A stretch of DNA of 64,000 bases from assembly GCA_034416335.1 (NCBI GenBank), contig DAOULV010000003.1:62001-126000 (forward strand), written 5' to 3'. Shown here in pieces: positions 1 through 7,795 of this stretch. Origin of the DNA: MGML01 sp034416335. Its GTDB lineage: Bacteria; Chloroflexota; Dehalococcoidia; Dehalococcoidales; UBA2162. The notes below the pieces were generated by a model. The model ran no database searches. It was not told the DNA's origin and worked only from the letters and a program-made list of their open reading frames with translations. Position 1 is the first letter of the stretch; every line of letters begins with the position of its first letter. The position numbers and the translations under genes were made by a program.

Positions 1-228
1 GCCGAGTTGTTCCTGTTTTTTCTGCCGGAGTTTGTCGACGAGTTCCTGGATACTTGGCATCCGCCTCCCCTGCCCGTCCCTGAGTCCCCTCTGCTGCATA
101 AGACGCAGCGAATAAGACAGGTCACCGTAAGACATCAGGTTCCTGCCCAGCTCATCCATCAGGTTATCGGCACTTAACTCGCCCGGCTCCTGGCTGCCGT
201 CCCATTCAGAATACCGGAAAACGTTCAC
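1..228 (-). CDS. VWA (CoxE-like) domain protein, N-terminal part
   Basis: Reading leftward from a GTG at 228, 76 codons run open to the window edge. The N-terminus carries FRYSEWDG, which matches the F/YRYSxWDGtQ signature at the start of bacterial von Willebrand A proteins encoded next to MoxR-like ATPases. The GTG lies 2 bases after the stop of the upstream AAA gene, so the two are co-transcribed and probably translationally coupled. Such pairs act as a chaperone-like AAA+ machine with a VWA adaptor. The VWA domain itself would lie outside the window. The call rests on the N-terminal signature and gene order only. Confidence 0.7.
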   Translation of the reverse strand, partial: MNVFRYSEWDGSQEPGELSADNLMDELGRNLMSYGDLSYSLRLMQQRGLRDGQGRRMPSIQELVDKLRQKKQEQLG

Positions 229-229
229 G

Positions 230-1633
230 CTACTGCCTGTATACCGTCTTGCCGCCGCTCCTGGACTTGTTTAGCCTTTTGTTGATATGAAGTCCTTCCA
301 GTACAAACTCAATCGCAGCAGCGACTATTTCAGGTTTCTCCGAGTCCGTAACTATCTTCAGCACGTCGGTAAATCCTATCATTTCCTTGATATTACCGAT
401 GTACGACTTCGCACTCATCGTATCCGATACTTCGACGCTGAAACCACCGGTGAACTGGATGATTATATCTTCGAGCTCATCCACCATAAAATAGCGATTG
501 AAAACACTCAGAACGGCTTTTCTTATCAGGTCGTTTATTATTTTTTCCTCTCTGGTATCCTCGAAACTCTCCAGTTCTATCTTTCCGCTGGTCGATGCCA
601 GTATATAAGGAAGGTCGCTGATACGGGGAACAGCTAATTTTTCATTTGCCGTAATCGCACGTCTGATAGAGTTACTTATCACGGTCTCATAATTAGCAAT
701 GGAAGTCCTTACACTGACCCCGGAACGCTGATTTATATCCGGACTCGAACGGGCCAGGTGGGTAATCTCAGCAATTATTTCCTTCATATAGTCAGGAACG
801 TAGACCTCGAAATCATCCTCTTCGAACTTCTTCCGCTCCGCTTCCACGATAGTTATTTCATCCTCTGCGGTAACCGGATAATGTGTCCTTATCTGAGCGC
901 CGTACCTGTCTTTCAACGGAGTTATAATTCTGCCGCGGTTCGTATAGTCCTCCGGATTGGCGCTGGATACCAGCATAATATCGAGAGGAAGCCTGACGCG
1001 GTACCCTCTGATCTGGACGTCTCTCTCCTCCATCAGGTTAAATAGTCCTACCTGCAGTCTTTCGGTAAGGTCCGGTAACTCGTTGATACAGAAAATGCCC
1101 CGGTTTGTCCTCGGTATTAGTCCGTAGTATATCGTTAGCTCATCCGAAAGATACCTGCCTTCGGCTACTTTTATCGGATCCACATCGCCTATAAGGTCGG
1201 CAATGGAAATATCGGGGGTAGCCAGCTTCTCTCCATACCGTTCTTCACGCGGGAGCCAGTCGATTTCAACATCATCGCCTTTCTCCGCTATCTTTTCATG
1301 GCAGGCTCTGCATATCGGTGAGAACGGGTCATCGTTTATTTCACAGCCCTTTATCACCGGGACTTCCTCATCGAGGAGGCTGACAAGGGCACGCATTATC
1401 CTGGACTTGGCCTGCCCTCTCTCACCGAGGAATATAATATCCTGTCCGGATATTATCGCGTTCAGAATCTGGGGGATTACCGTATTATCGAAACCGATAA
1501 TCCCCGGGAAGAGATTATCCTTCTTCTTGATCATCTCAATCAGGTTACGCCTCATTTCTTTCCTGATGGACTGGCTTTTGTAACCTGAAGATTTCAGTTC
1601 ACCGATTGTCGCTGGTCTTTTCTTTTTAGCCAT
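230..1633 (-). CDS. MoxR/Mg-chelatase-type AAA+ ATPase
   Basis: 467 aa. Walker A is GERGQAKS (about 70-77), Walker B is GIFCINE (about 180-186), and a sensor-like SSANPEDY follows near 225. This order is typical of the MoxR / ChlI-like AAA+ clade. Cysteines at 97, 108 and 111 form a small cluster between Walker A and B that could bind a metal (inference). The ATG at 1633 has a GTGAGGT ribosome site. The next gene downstream starts with the N-terminal signature of VWA proteins, giving the usual ATPase plus VWA pair that remodels or activates partner proteins in the cytoplasm. The substrate is unknown. It is not a pigment-pathway chelatase subunit on context. Confidence 0.85.
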   Translation of the reverse strand: MAKKKRPATIGELKSSGYKSQSIRKEMRRNLIEMIKKKDNLFPGIIGFDNTVIPQILNAIISGQDIIFLGERGQAKSRIMRALVSLLDEEVPVIKGCEINDDPFSPICRACHEKIAEKGDDVEIDWLPREERYGEKLATPDISIADLIGDVDPIKVAEGRYLSDELTIYYGLIPRTNRGIFCINELPDLTERLQVGLFNLMEERDVQIRGYRVRLPLDIMLVSSANPEDYTNRGRIITPLKDRYGAQIRTHYPVTAEDEITIVEAERKKFEEDDFEVYVPDYMKEIIAEITHLARSSPDINQRSGVSVRTSIANYETVISNSIRRAITANEKLAVPRISDLPYILASTSGKIELESFEDTREEKIINDLIRKAVLSVFNRYFMVDELEDIIIQFTGGFSVEVSDTMSAKSYIGNIKEMIGFTDVLKIVTDSEKPEIVAAAIEFVLEGLHINKRLNKSRSGGKTVYRQ

Positions 1634-1737
1634 ACTACCTCACACACTTCTATATTTTGCTGCAGACTATATATTGATTTTACCACAGTGCAGATTCGAC
1701 ATTAAAATAATCGGATTGCCGTTATGTATCTGTCTTT

Positions 1738-1797
1738 TTGCTTTGTTTATTTATGAGTGTTATAATATCTGCGTATGAACTGGATTATGTCCAGTTC
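1738..1797 (+). promoter_or_regulatory. Promoter followed by a 5' hairpin with T-run
   Basis: TTGCTT (1738-1743), a 17-base spacer and TATAAT (1761-1766) form a sigma-70-type promoter for the gene at 1824. Just past the expected start site an 8-bp perfect inverted repeat (GAACTGGA 1777-1784, TCCAGTTC 1790-1797) is followed by AATTTTTTT. This has the form of an attenuator or leader terminator. Whether it terminates is unknown. Confidence 0.5.
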
Positions 1798-1823
1798 AAT
1801 TTTTTTATGGGCGGTGAGAGTAT

Positions 1824-2024
1824 ATGGCAGAACCTCAAATAGGTGATGAAGTTCTGGACAAGAATGGCAAGTCGCTGGGTAAAATCGACTATCTTATACG
1901 CGACACATGGAGCGGAGATATAAAGAAGTACATTATATACCAGCAGCTTCCGGACGAGGATATATCTTTCTCACCCGAAGATATTTCAGAGATAACCGAT
2001 AGTAACGTGGTATTAAATATTTAA
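1824..2024 (+). CDS. Small PRC-barrel-like protein
   Basis: 66 aa. The sequence has the form of a half PRC-barrel/DUF2171-like domain: an opening IGDEVLDKNGKSLGKID strand-turn-strand, then a long charged hairpin, ending in SFSPEDISEIT. Such proteins are small cytoplasmic beta proteins, often linked to RNA or stress functions, with no defined activity. The start at 1824 is preceded by GGTGAGAG. It stands alone between a promoter/leader hairpin and a terminator at 2081. The family assignment is by overall pattern only. Confidence 0.55.
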   Translation: MAEPQIGDEVLDKNGKSLGKIDYLIRDTWSGDIKKYIIYQQLPDEDISFSPEDISEITDSNVVLNI

Positions 2025-2080
2025 GTTAACCGAGAAACAGAAGAACCTCGATAGAAAAGGACCTCTAGATAATAGAAACA

Positions 2081-2107
2081 ATGGGAGTAGCTTCAGGCTA
2101 CTCCCAT
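2081..2107 (+). terminator. Rho-independent terminator after the PRC-like gene
   Basis: A perfect 10-bp stem (ATGGGAGTAG / CTACTCCCAT) with a 7-base loop, followed by a weak T-rich stretch. Confidence 0.7.
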
Positions 2108-2190
2108 TTCAGTTTGCGATTGTGGACAATCCTGGATTTACCTTTACAAAGGTGATGCTTAAAGCTAAAATAATATGCAACACACTCTGA

Positions 2191-2267
2191 GGGCAGTTAG
2201 CTCAGCTGGTCAGAGCACTCGGTTCACATCCGAGAGGTCACTGGTTCGAGTCCAGTACTGCCCACCA
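2191..2267 (+). tRNA. tRNA-Val (anticodon CAC)
   Basis: Acceptor stem GGGCAGT (2191-2197) pairs with ACTGCCC (2257-2263), followed by discriminator A and an encoded CCA (2265-2267). The anticodon loop TTCACAT between CTCGG and CCGAG gives CAC, which reads GUG. The T-loop GGTTCGAGTCC is intact. Confidence 0.97.
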
Positions 2268-2694
2268 TGGTACTCATATCACCATAGTATTACCGCATTT
2301 ACTCTCAAATTGTTAGGTTAACTGGATTCTTTCATTCTAAACTCATTTTCCTCTTGTGCCTAAACTCAGTTCAAGTCCATTATGGTCATTTCCCCGGATT
2401 CGTACTGCTCAGCCGGCTTTTTCTAAAACCGCTCAAATTCCAGAAAAACGATACTGGGAGCGGAATTGCCGGGTAAGGTTGAAGATAACGACACGAACGT
2501 TAAATCATTCAAGATTGGAGACCGGATCATAAACTATATTGGAATGAAACCATGAGCAATACGGAGTATGTCTGTCTTCCCGAAAAATCACAATACAGCG
2601 CGAATTTGTGGATTTCCATTAAACCGACATCGTGATGTTTGATTTCTTGTATGTACGAACCGCAGAGAGAGAAAGAGTTTATTCAGATAGTTAT
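2268..2694. other. Gene-less stretch
   Basis: I see no convincing coding region, repeat or structured RNA in these 427 bases downstream of the tRNA. tRNA 3' flanks are common integration sites, but no second attachment copy is visible here. Confidence 0.5.
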
Positions 2695-3087
2695 TTAACC
2701 ATTTATCCTTAAATGCTTTATCTTGATTGACGTTTCTTTTAATTTCATTTCTTTTCTAAGTTCGCGTCTTAAAGATTCGAGTAAATCACCTAAATCAGTA
2801 CTTTTACCATATGCAAATTCATTAGATGCCTTTATCGCTAATTCTATTTGTTTATCGTTGCCAAATAATTGTATATCGGCTATCGCTGATTCGAATTCAG
2901 ATATCTGAAAATCTTTCCTTGCTGCTACATTTTCTAGTCTTCTCCACGCTGATATTAAATATTCAACTACTATATCTTGTTTCTTATGATTCCGTTCGCG
3001 CATTGAAGATAGTACATGTACTACATACCAACCAATAACGGCAACAACTGTAGTAAACATTAATGGAATTAATATCTCAGTATTCAT
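2695..3087 (-). CDS. Membrane-anchored hypothetical protein
   Basis: 130 aa. A single N-terminal transmembrane segment (about 4-25) is followed by a charged, helical cytoplasmic region, including a Lys/Arg/Glu-rich C-terminus. The ATG at 3087 has an AGAGGTGA site 3 bases upstream. Base composition is AT-rich compared with the surrounding metabolic genes, as in the neighbouring toxin-antitoxin area, which hints at horizontally acquired DNA. I do not recognise the family and assign no function. Confidence 0.6.
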   Translation of the reverse strand: MNTEILIPLMFTTVVAVIGWYVVHVLSSMRERNHKKQDIVVEYLISAWRRLENVAARKDFQISEFESAIADIQLFGNDKQIELAIKASNEFAYGKSTDLGDLLESLRRELRKEMKLKETSIKIKHLRING

Positions 3088-3509
3088 TATTCACCTCTGG
3101 CTTTTCCGATGTCATGTTTTTAACACATAACCTTTTTTATTTCCCATGACATCGTTTATATTTTGGTCCACTCCAACAAGGACAATGGTAACAGAAAAAA
3201 AGTTTCCTTTTATATTTCGATCCGGATATACTAATCTACCCTTGAACGAACATCATGAAACTTAATAAAAGATATGATTTCCATTATCTCTTCTTATTCG
3301 AGATTAATATAACAATTTGGACAAATTTTACCTTACTTGTTTCCGATAATCAACGAAAAATTCCGTACTTCTTGAATCATATCCTTTTTCTCAAACAGTA
3401 GTTCGGGAACTGTCAACCATGGCTATTATTCGTAAAATCTCCGGTTTGATTGTTATAATCACCCTCTATTGATATAATACTTGTAAGAATTAGTAAGGAA
3501 ATATAGCGT
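3088..3509. other. Gene-less AT-rich stretch before hicBA
   Basis: No coding region is supported. It contains the left copy of a 31-base repeat (3389-3419) that recurs beyond hicA. Read on the minus strand, both repeat copies could encode a short TVPELLFE peptide, so they may be relics of a duplicated gene. Confidence 0.45.
3389..3419 (+). repeat. Left direct repeat flanking hicBA
   Basis: 31 bases, differing from the copy at 3985-4015 at one position (core AGTTCGGGAACTGTCAACCA). The two copies bracket the hicBA module at about 600-base spacing. Confidence 0.85.
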
Positions 3510-3731
3510 ATGAAATATACGGTAATTGTGGAAAAAGGCAATGAATCTGGCTTCGTGGTTTACGCGCCTGCTTTGAAGGGTTGCGTTTCACAGGGTGAAA
3601 CAAAAGAGGAGGCTCTGAAAAACATCAAAGAAGCCATGGAAGCCTACGTAGAAGCCCTTCTTGAAGACGGATTGCCTATACCGACCGAAGTAGGTAAGGA
3701 TACAGTCGAGCTTGAGGTAGCCGCTAAGTGA
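3510..3731 (+). CDS. hicB: HicB-family antitoxin
   Basis: 73 aa. It has the compact partial RNase H-like HicB fold: an opening beta strand (YTVIVEKG), then GFVVYAPALKGCVSQG, then a helix KEEALKNIKEAMEAYVE. No C-terminal DNA-binding domain is present, so this is the short HicB type. It neutralises HicA by direct binding. It is the first gene of the pair, with GTGA overlap into hicA, so expression is coupled. The order antitoxin-toxin is the reverse of the E. coli hicAB operon and is common elsewhere. Confidence 0.9.
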   Translation: MKYTVIVEKGNESGFVVYAPALKGCVSQGETKEEALKNIKEAMEAYVEALLEDGLPIPTEVGKDTVELEVAAK

Positions 3732-3952
3732 CGAAGCTGCCACGAGGATTATCGGGTAGAGAAGTAATTAAGGCTCTGCAAAAAGCAGGTTTTTTCATCA
3801 AGCGACAGAAAGGCAGCCATATCATTATCCGAAGAGATGACCCATTTTCTCAGGTAGTAGTGCCGGACCATAAGAATATTGACACCGGGACTCTTTCCTC
3901 AATTCTCGACGGAGCCGATCTATCAACAGAAGAATTCATCAAGCTACTCTAG
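3728..3952 (+). CDS. hicA: HicA-family mRNA interferase toxin
   Basis: 74 aa. A double-stranded RNA-binding-like fold is indicated by SGREVIKALQKAGF, then QKGSHIIIRR containing the catalytic histidine of HicA toxins, then VVVPDHKNIDTGTL. HicA cleaves mRNA and arrests growth when unbound by HicB. The start is a GTG whose last two bases overlap the hicB TGA (GTGA at 3728-3731). The pair sits between two 31-base direct repeats, consistent with movement as a cassette. Confidence 0.9.
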   Translation: MTKLPRGLSGREVIKALQKAGFFIKRQKGSHIIIRRDDPFSQVVVPDHKNIDTGTLSSILDGADLSTEEFIKLL

Positions 3953-3984
3953 TAAGAGTTTTATCTCCGGTATAAGTCTCTTCA

Positions 3985-4015
3985 TCTCAAACAGGAGTTC
4001 GGGAACTGTCAACCA
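3985..4015 (+). repeat. Right direct repeat flanking hicBA
   Basis: Second copy of the 31-base repeat, starting 32 bases after the hicA stop. On the minus strand it encodes TVPELLFEMKRLIPEIK before a stop, suggesting a remnant of a small coding sequence. Confidence 0.85.
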
Positions 4016-4246
4016 AGGTCCACCATACTGGACAATAGAGGGAACCCCCGGACTTCTTCATTAAGGTTATCCGGAGGTAATTGGAAAGGTATATCGGATT
4101 TTACCCTCGTTACCTGTAACCTTTACTTCTTTTTTTATAAAGCCTTTTGTGAATGCTTTTCTTTCTGGAAGATTTCTGCTATAGAAGTAATTATTACTGA
4201 TTTAGAAAGGGTAATTTTTAGTCAATTACAGCAAGGAGGTACTTAT

Positions 4247-5116
4247 ATGGCTGTTAAAACAGTGGGGCTTCTCAGCCCCGGAGATATGGGACATGCGGTC
4301 GGCGCTGTTCTGGTAAAAAGCAGAACCAGGGTTATCACCTGCCTGGAAGGGCGCAGCGAACGTACTACCGCACTGGCAGCTAAAGCCGGAATCGAGAATG
4401 TACCTTCTTACCAGGCACTGGTGAAAGAGACGGACATAATTATATCCATCCTGGTACCGGCTGAGGCAAAAAATGCGGCAGGAATGGTCGCAAAAGCACT
4501 TGAAGAGACCGGCGAGAAAATAACGTATGCCGACTGTAACGCAATTGCACCTCAAACTGTCCGGGAAATCGGCAAGATAATAACAGGGGCCGGGAGCAAC
4601 TTTGTGGATGGCGGAATTATCGGTGGACCACCCGCGCCAGGGGTGATGAACAGGATATATGTTTCCGGGCCTGATACAGAGCAATTCGTCGAACTGTCTG
4701 AATATGGACTGGATATAAGAGCAATCGGTCCGGAGATCGGACAGGCGTCCGGCTTAAAAATGGTTTACGCTGCCCTTACCAAAGGTACATCTGCACTCGC
4801 CCTGGAGCTTCTAGTTGCAGCGAAAAGATTGAACCTCTACGACGCACTCATAGCCGAATGGGAAATGAGCCAGGCAGACAGGTATGAATCTTTCAAGAGG
4901 GGACTTCAAAGCGTGCCGAGTAAATCCCACCGCTGGATAGGAGAAATGGAGGAGATAGCTAAAACATTCGGACACGTGGGGCTTACCCCGAAAATTCTCG
5001 AAGGAGCTGCCGAAGTGTACCGCTTCGTGGGAAGTAATCCTGTTTCCAGCGAAACACCCGAAACAATAGACAGAAACAGGACCCTTGAACAACTAATAGA
5101 GAATCTGGCAAAATAA
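4247..5116 (+). CDS. NAD(P)-dependent 3-hydroxyacid dehydrogenase-like protein (6PGDH fold, DUF1932)
   Basis: 289 aa. The N-terminal Rossmann domain begins VGLLSPGDMGHAVGAVL, the GxGxMG-like dinucleotide site of the 3-hydroxyisobutyrate/6-phosphogluconate dehydrogenase superfamily. DGGIIGGPP near 125 is the substrate-loop region, and GLKMVYAALTKG near 165-176 holds the catalytic-type lysine. The C-terminal helical half resembles DUF1932. A strong AAGGAGG site precedes the ATG. It leads a three-gene dehydrogenase run (4247-6753), so it probably works in the same catabolic route as the two SDRs. The substrate is unknown. Confidence 0.8.
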   Translation: MAVKTVGLLSPGDMGHAVGAVLVKSRTRVITCLEGRSERTTALAAKAGIENVPSYQALVKETDIIISILVPAEAKNAAGMVAKALEETGEKITYADCNAIAPQTVREIGKIITGAGSNFVDGGIIGGPPAPGVMNRIYVSGPDTEQFVELSEYGLDIRAIGPEIGQASGLKMVYAALTKGTSALALELLVAAKRLNLYDALIAEWEMSQADRYESFKRGLQSVPSKSHRWIGEMEEIAKTFGHVGLTPKILEGAAEVYRFVGSNPVSSETPETIDRNRTLEQLIENLAK

Positions 5117-5159
5117 CCTTCACCCAAACGAAACTCAAAATGGTTTCAGGAGGAGAACA

Positions 5160-5969
5160 ATGCGAGGAGAAACGCATAGTCTATTTGATTTGACCGGCAA
5201 GGTTGCAATTGTGACTGGTGGAGGGAGCGGCCTGGGGCGTGAATTTTGTGACGTTTTGGCTGAATACGGGGCCGATGTTATTTGTCCCGACCTTTATAAA
5301 GAACGGGCTGATGAAACCTGTAAAATCATTGAAAAATACGGGCATAAAACACTGGCGATTGAGAGCGATTTATCACGGTACGACCATGTCGAGGCCATGT
5401 TCAAGCAGGTGATGGAGAATTTCGGCAGAATCGATATACTGGTTAACAATGCCGGTATCTCAGCGCAGCCTGCGCTAATCGGTGAAGTAGACCTGGAAGA
5501 CTGGCATAAAGTGATTAATATAGATCTTCACGGTGTATTTTATTGTATGAGAGAGGGTCTCAGAATCATGGCAGAGCAAAAGGCAGGAACGATTATAAAT
5601 ATAGCTTCGATACTCGGTATTATGGTGACTCCTCCTTCCGTTCTATCGGTCCCACCCTATGTTGCAGCTAAATTTGCAGTTGTCGGACTTACCAAGGAAG
5701 CCGCCGGGGAATACGGGCAATACGGTATCAGGGTAAATTGCATCGCACCGGGGTTTCATCACGGCACCAGGTTAGGTGAAGGAGGGGTTGGACAACAAAA
5801 ACAGGACAAACCTTCGGAGAGCCGACCGGAAGTAATAGAGAGAACACCCCTGCAACGAACCGCATCGCCTGAAGAACTTAAAGGCTTGCTGCTGTACCTT
5901 GCCTCGGATAGCTCGGGTTTCTTAACCGGCCAGATTATCGCCCACGATGGAGGTCTATCTGTCTGGTAG
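5160..5969 (+). CDS. Short-chain dehydrogenase/reductase
   Basis: 269 aa, classical SDR. The cofactor motif is TGGGSGLG (about 19-26), followed by NNAG (about 95-98), and a catalytic Tyr-Lys pair in PYVAAKFA. The acidic residue after the second strand (CPDLY) favours NAD+ over NADP+. A GGAGGAG site precedes the ATG at 5160. The segment KQDKPSESRPEVIERTP is a long substrate-lid insertion. It lies 43 bases after the upstream dehydrogenase and 43 bases before the next SDR, so the three are one operon. The alcohol/ketone substrate cannot be told from sequence. Confidence 0.88.
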   Translation: MRGETHSLFDLTGKVAIVTGGGSGLGREFCDVLAEYGADVICPDLYKERADETCKIIEKYGHKTLAIESDLSRYDHVEAMFKQVMENFGRIDILVNNAGISAQPALIGEVDLEDWHKVINIDLHGVFYCMREGLRIMAEQKAGTIINIASILGIMVTPPSVLSVPPYVAAKFAVVGLTKEAAGEYGQYGIRVNCIAPGFHHGTRLGEGGVGQQKQDKPSESRPEVIERTPLQRTASPEELKGLLLYLASDSSGFLTGQIIAHDGGLSVW

Positions 5970-6012
5970 AAAAGGTACCTTTGAATAAAGACTTTTCGAA
6001 AGAAGGTGAAAA

Positions 6013-6753
6013 ATGATATTGGCCGACAAGGTAGCAATTGTTACAGGGGCAGCTTCCGGCATGGGGGAAGCTATAGCCATGTTGTTTGCCAGAGAAGGTG
6101 CCGGTGTGGTTGTAGCTGACATCAATGATACGGGTGGTGAAGAGACTGCGGCAGCGATTAATGCCGATAACGGCAGGGCTATCTTTGTCCACACAGATGT
6201 ATCACAATCATCTGACGTTAAAAATCTTATCGATGCCGCCAGGAATGAATTTTCAAAAATCGACATACTTGTTAATAATGCCGGTATCTTTATGAAATTG
6301 ACTCCGGTAGAAGAAATTGACGAATCAGTCTGGGATCAAATCTACTCTGTGAACGTTAAAGGTATTTTCCACGGGGCGCGGTTCGTTGTACCCGAGATGA
6401 AAAAATCCGGAGGCGGTGTGATATTAAATACTGCTTCCATGACGGGGCACAGACCTGGATCACTGCAGTCCGCTTACGCGAGTTCCAAGGGTGCTGCTAT
6501 TACGTTAACTAAGGCATTGGCAGGTGAACTGGCCCCTTATAAGATACGAGTTAATTGTATATGCCCTGCTTTAACGGAGACGCCCATGTTGTTCAATTCC
6601 GAGTTGTGGGAACATGTGTCGGACATTCCTCACCCATTGGGAAGATTATCCAGACCGGAAGATATAGCCCGCGCAGCCCTGTATCTGGTTTCGGATGATG
6701 CCTCAATGATAACCGGAATATGCCTGGACGTGAATGGTGGACAGGGAGTCTAG
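6013..6753 (+). CDS. Short-chain dehydrogenase/reductase (FabG-like)
   Basis: 246 aa, classical SDR. Cofactor loop TGAASGMG (about 12-19), NNAG near 90, catalytic Ser in NTASMTG and Tyr-Lys in SAYASSKG. VADIND after strand two carries the aspartate that binds the NAD ribose, so NAD+ is the likely cofactor. The C-terminus DVNGGQGV is the standard SDR tail. Ribosome site GAAGGTG. It is the third gene of the dehydrogenase operon. It is not part of a fatty-acid synthesis cluster, so a secondary-alcohol dehydrogenase is likelier than FabG. Confidence 0.88.
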   Translation: MILADKVAIVTGAASGMGEAIAMLFAREGAGVVVADINDTGGEETAAAINADNGRAIFVHTDVSQSSDVKNLIDAARNEFSKIDILVNNAGIFMKLTPVEEIDESVWDQIYSVNVKGIFHGARFVVPEMKKSGGGVILNTASMTGHRPGSLQSAYASSKGAAITLTKALAGELAPYKIRVNCICPALTETPMLFNSELWEHVSDIPHPLGRLSRPEDIARAALYLVSDDASMITGICLDVNGGQGV

Positions 6754-6809
6754 GTTTCCACCGAAGCCCTTTGTATTCAGGTCTTAATCACTATTCGAAA
6801 AGCCGGTAC

Positions 6810-7667
6810 CTATTGCCATATATCGACCTTTTCTCCTGCCGTACAAATTACCAGGAAAATAAGAGGGCTGCCGACATTCCGTACTGTGACCGGACAATGT
6901 TTCAAGTTTGGTGGTATCGATACGATCGTCGCGGTATTAAAAACATGCTCTTCCAGTTCCTCACCGAGGCAGACAGTTACTTCCGCATTCAGATCTTTTA
7001 CGTTTTCAGGATTGCCGCCGAGGAAACACAATAGTTCATGATGATTATGAGCATGGGTACCTGGTGCCGAATAGGCCGGATAAATTCCATGGTACCCGAG
7101 AGTCGTACCGCTCCGGTATTCATTATGGATAGCCGAAATCGACATGCCCATATAACCCGGCTCTCTTTCTTTATAAAAGGGGCCTTGTATAATATTCATC
7201 CAGTATTTTTTACCGTCATTCGTGAGGGGACTGCCTTCTCTCATCATTTGTAATTGCCTGTCCTGACCGTCAGTGGCTTTTTTATCCTCGTATTCTTTAG
7301 TTGTGGTTATCCTGAGAAATACGAATGGTTTACTGTATCCTTTCAATCGTACGGGATTGTGCTTCAAACCGGGTGGAATCGAGACTACTGTGGCGGAGGT
7401 TATGACGTGTTCTTCATTCTCGTCGCCCAGGCACAGGCTTACTTCTGCTCCCAGGTCCATGACGTTACCGGGTTCACCGCCGAGGAAACAAAGCAGTTCC
7501 CAGGCATCATGGACTTGACTGTCATCGATAGACCAGTCAGCTTTGTTGACGCAATGATACGCATAGGTTAATCCTATCCTGTCGCGATCGTCGTAAGAAA
7601 AAATCGGGGGGTTGTCATCTGTAAATGGTTCCCGGATCACATGTTTCCCATATTTCGTCTCAGCCAT
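6810..7667 (-). CDS. Duplicated cupin-like protein
   Basis: 285 aa made of two homologous halves. HDAWELLCFLGGEPGNVMDL (about 53-72) recurs as HNHHELLCFLGGNPENVKDL (about 207-226), and VSIPPGLKHNPV recurs as VSIPPNLKHCPV. The pattern of His/Glu-rich strand, acidic loop (AEVSLCLG / AEVTVCLG) and PPGxxH turn is that of a bicupin. Metal ligands are fuller in the second half (HAHNHHE). It probably binds a small molecule or acts as an isomerase/dioxygenase-type enzyme; activity unknown. A longer relative lies at 41750-42886. It ends 57 bases from the convergent SDR operon. Confidence 0.65.
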   Translation of the reverse strand: MAETKYGKHVIREPFTDDNPPIFSYDDRDRIGLTYAYHCVNKADWSIDDSQVHDAWELLCFLGGEPGNVMDLGAEVSLCLGDENEEHVITSATVVSIPPGLKHNPVRLKGYSKPFVFLRITTTKEYEDKKATDGQDRQLQMMREGSPLTNDGKKYWMNIIQGPFYKEREPGYMGMSISAIHNEYRSGTTLGYHGIYPAYSAPGTHAHNHHELLCFLGGNPENVKDLNAEVTVCLGEELEEHVFNTATIVSIPPNLKHCPVTVRNVGSPLIFLVICTAGEKVDIWQ

Positions 7668-7795
7668 TTATGTTATCGTCCTCTCGTCCCCGCGGAAATT
7701 TCCTTAATGTAAAAGCATCCTCGCCTGTTTGTCAAAAACTACGTCCTAACCTTTCCTGTACTATTTTCGTGTGTATTCCCTGATAAGGCCGTTTC

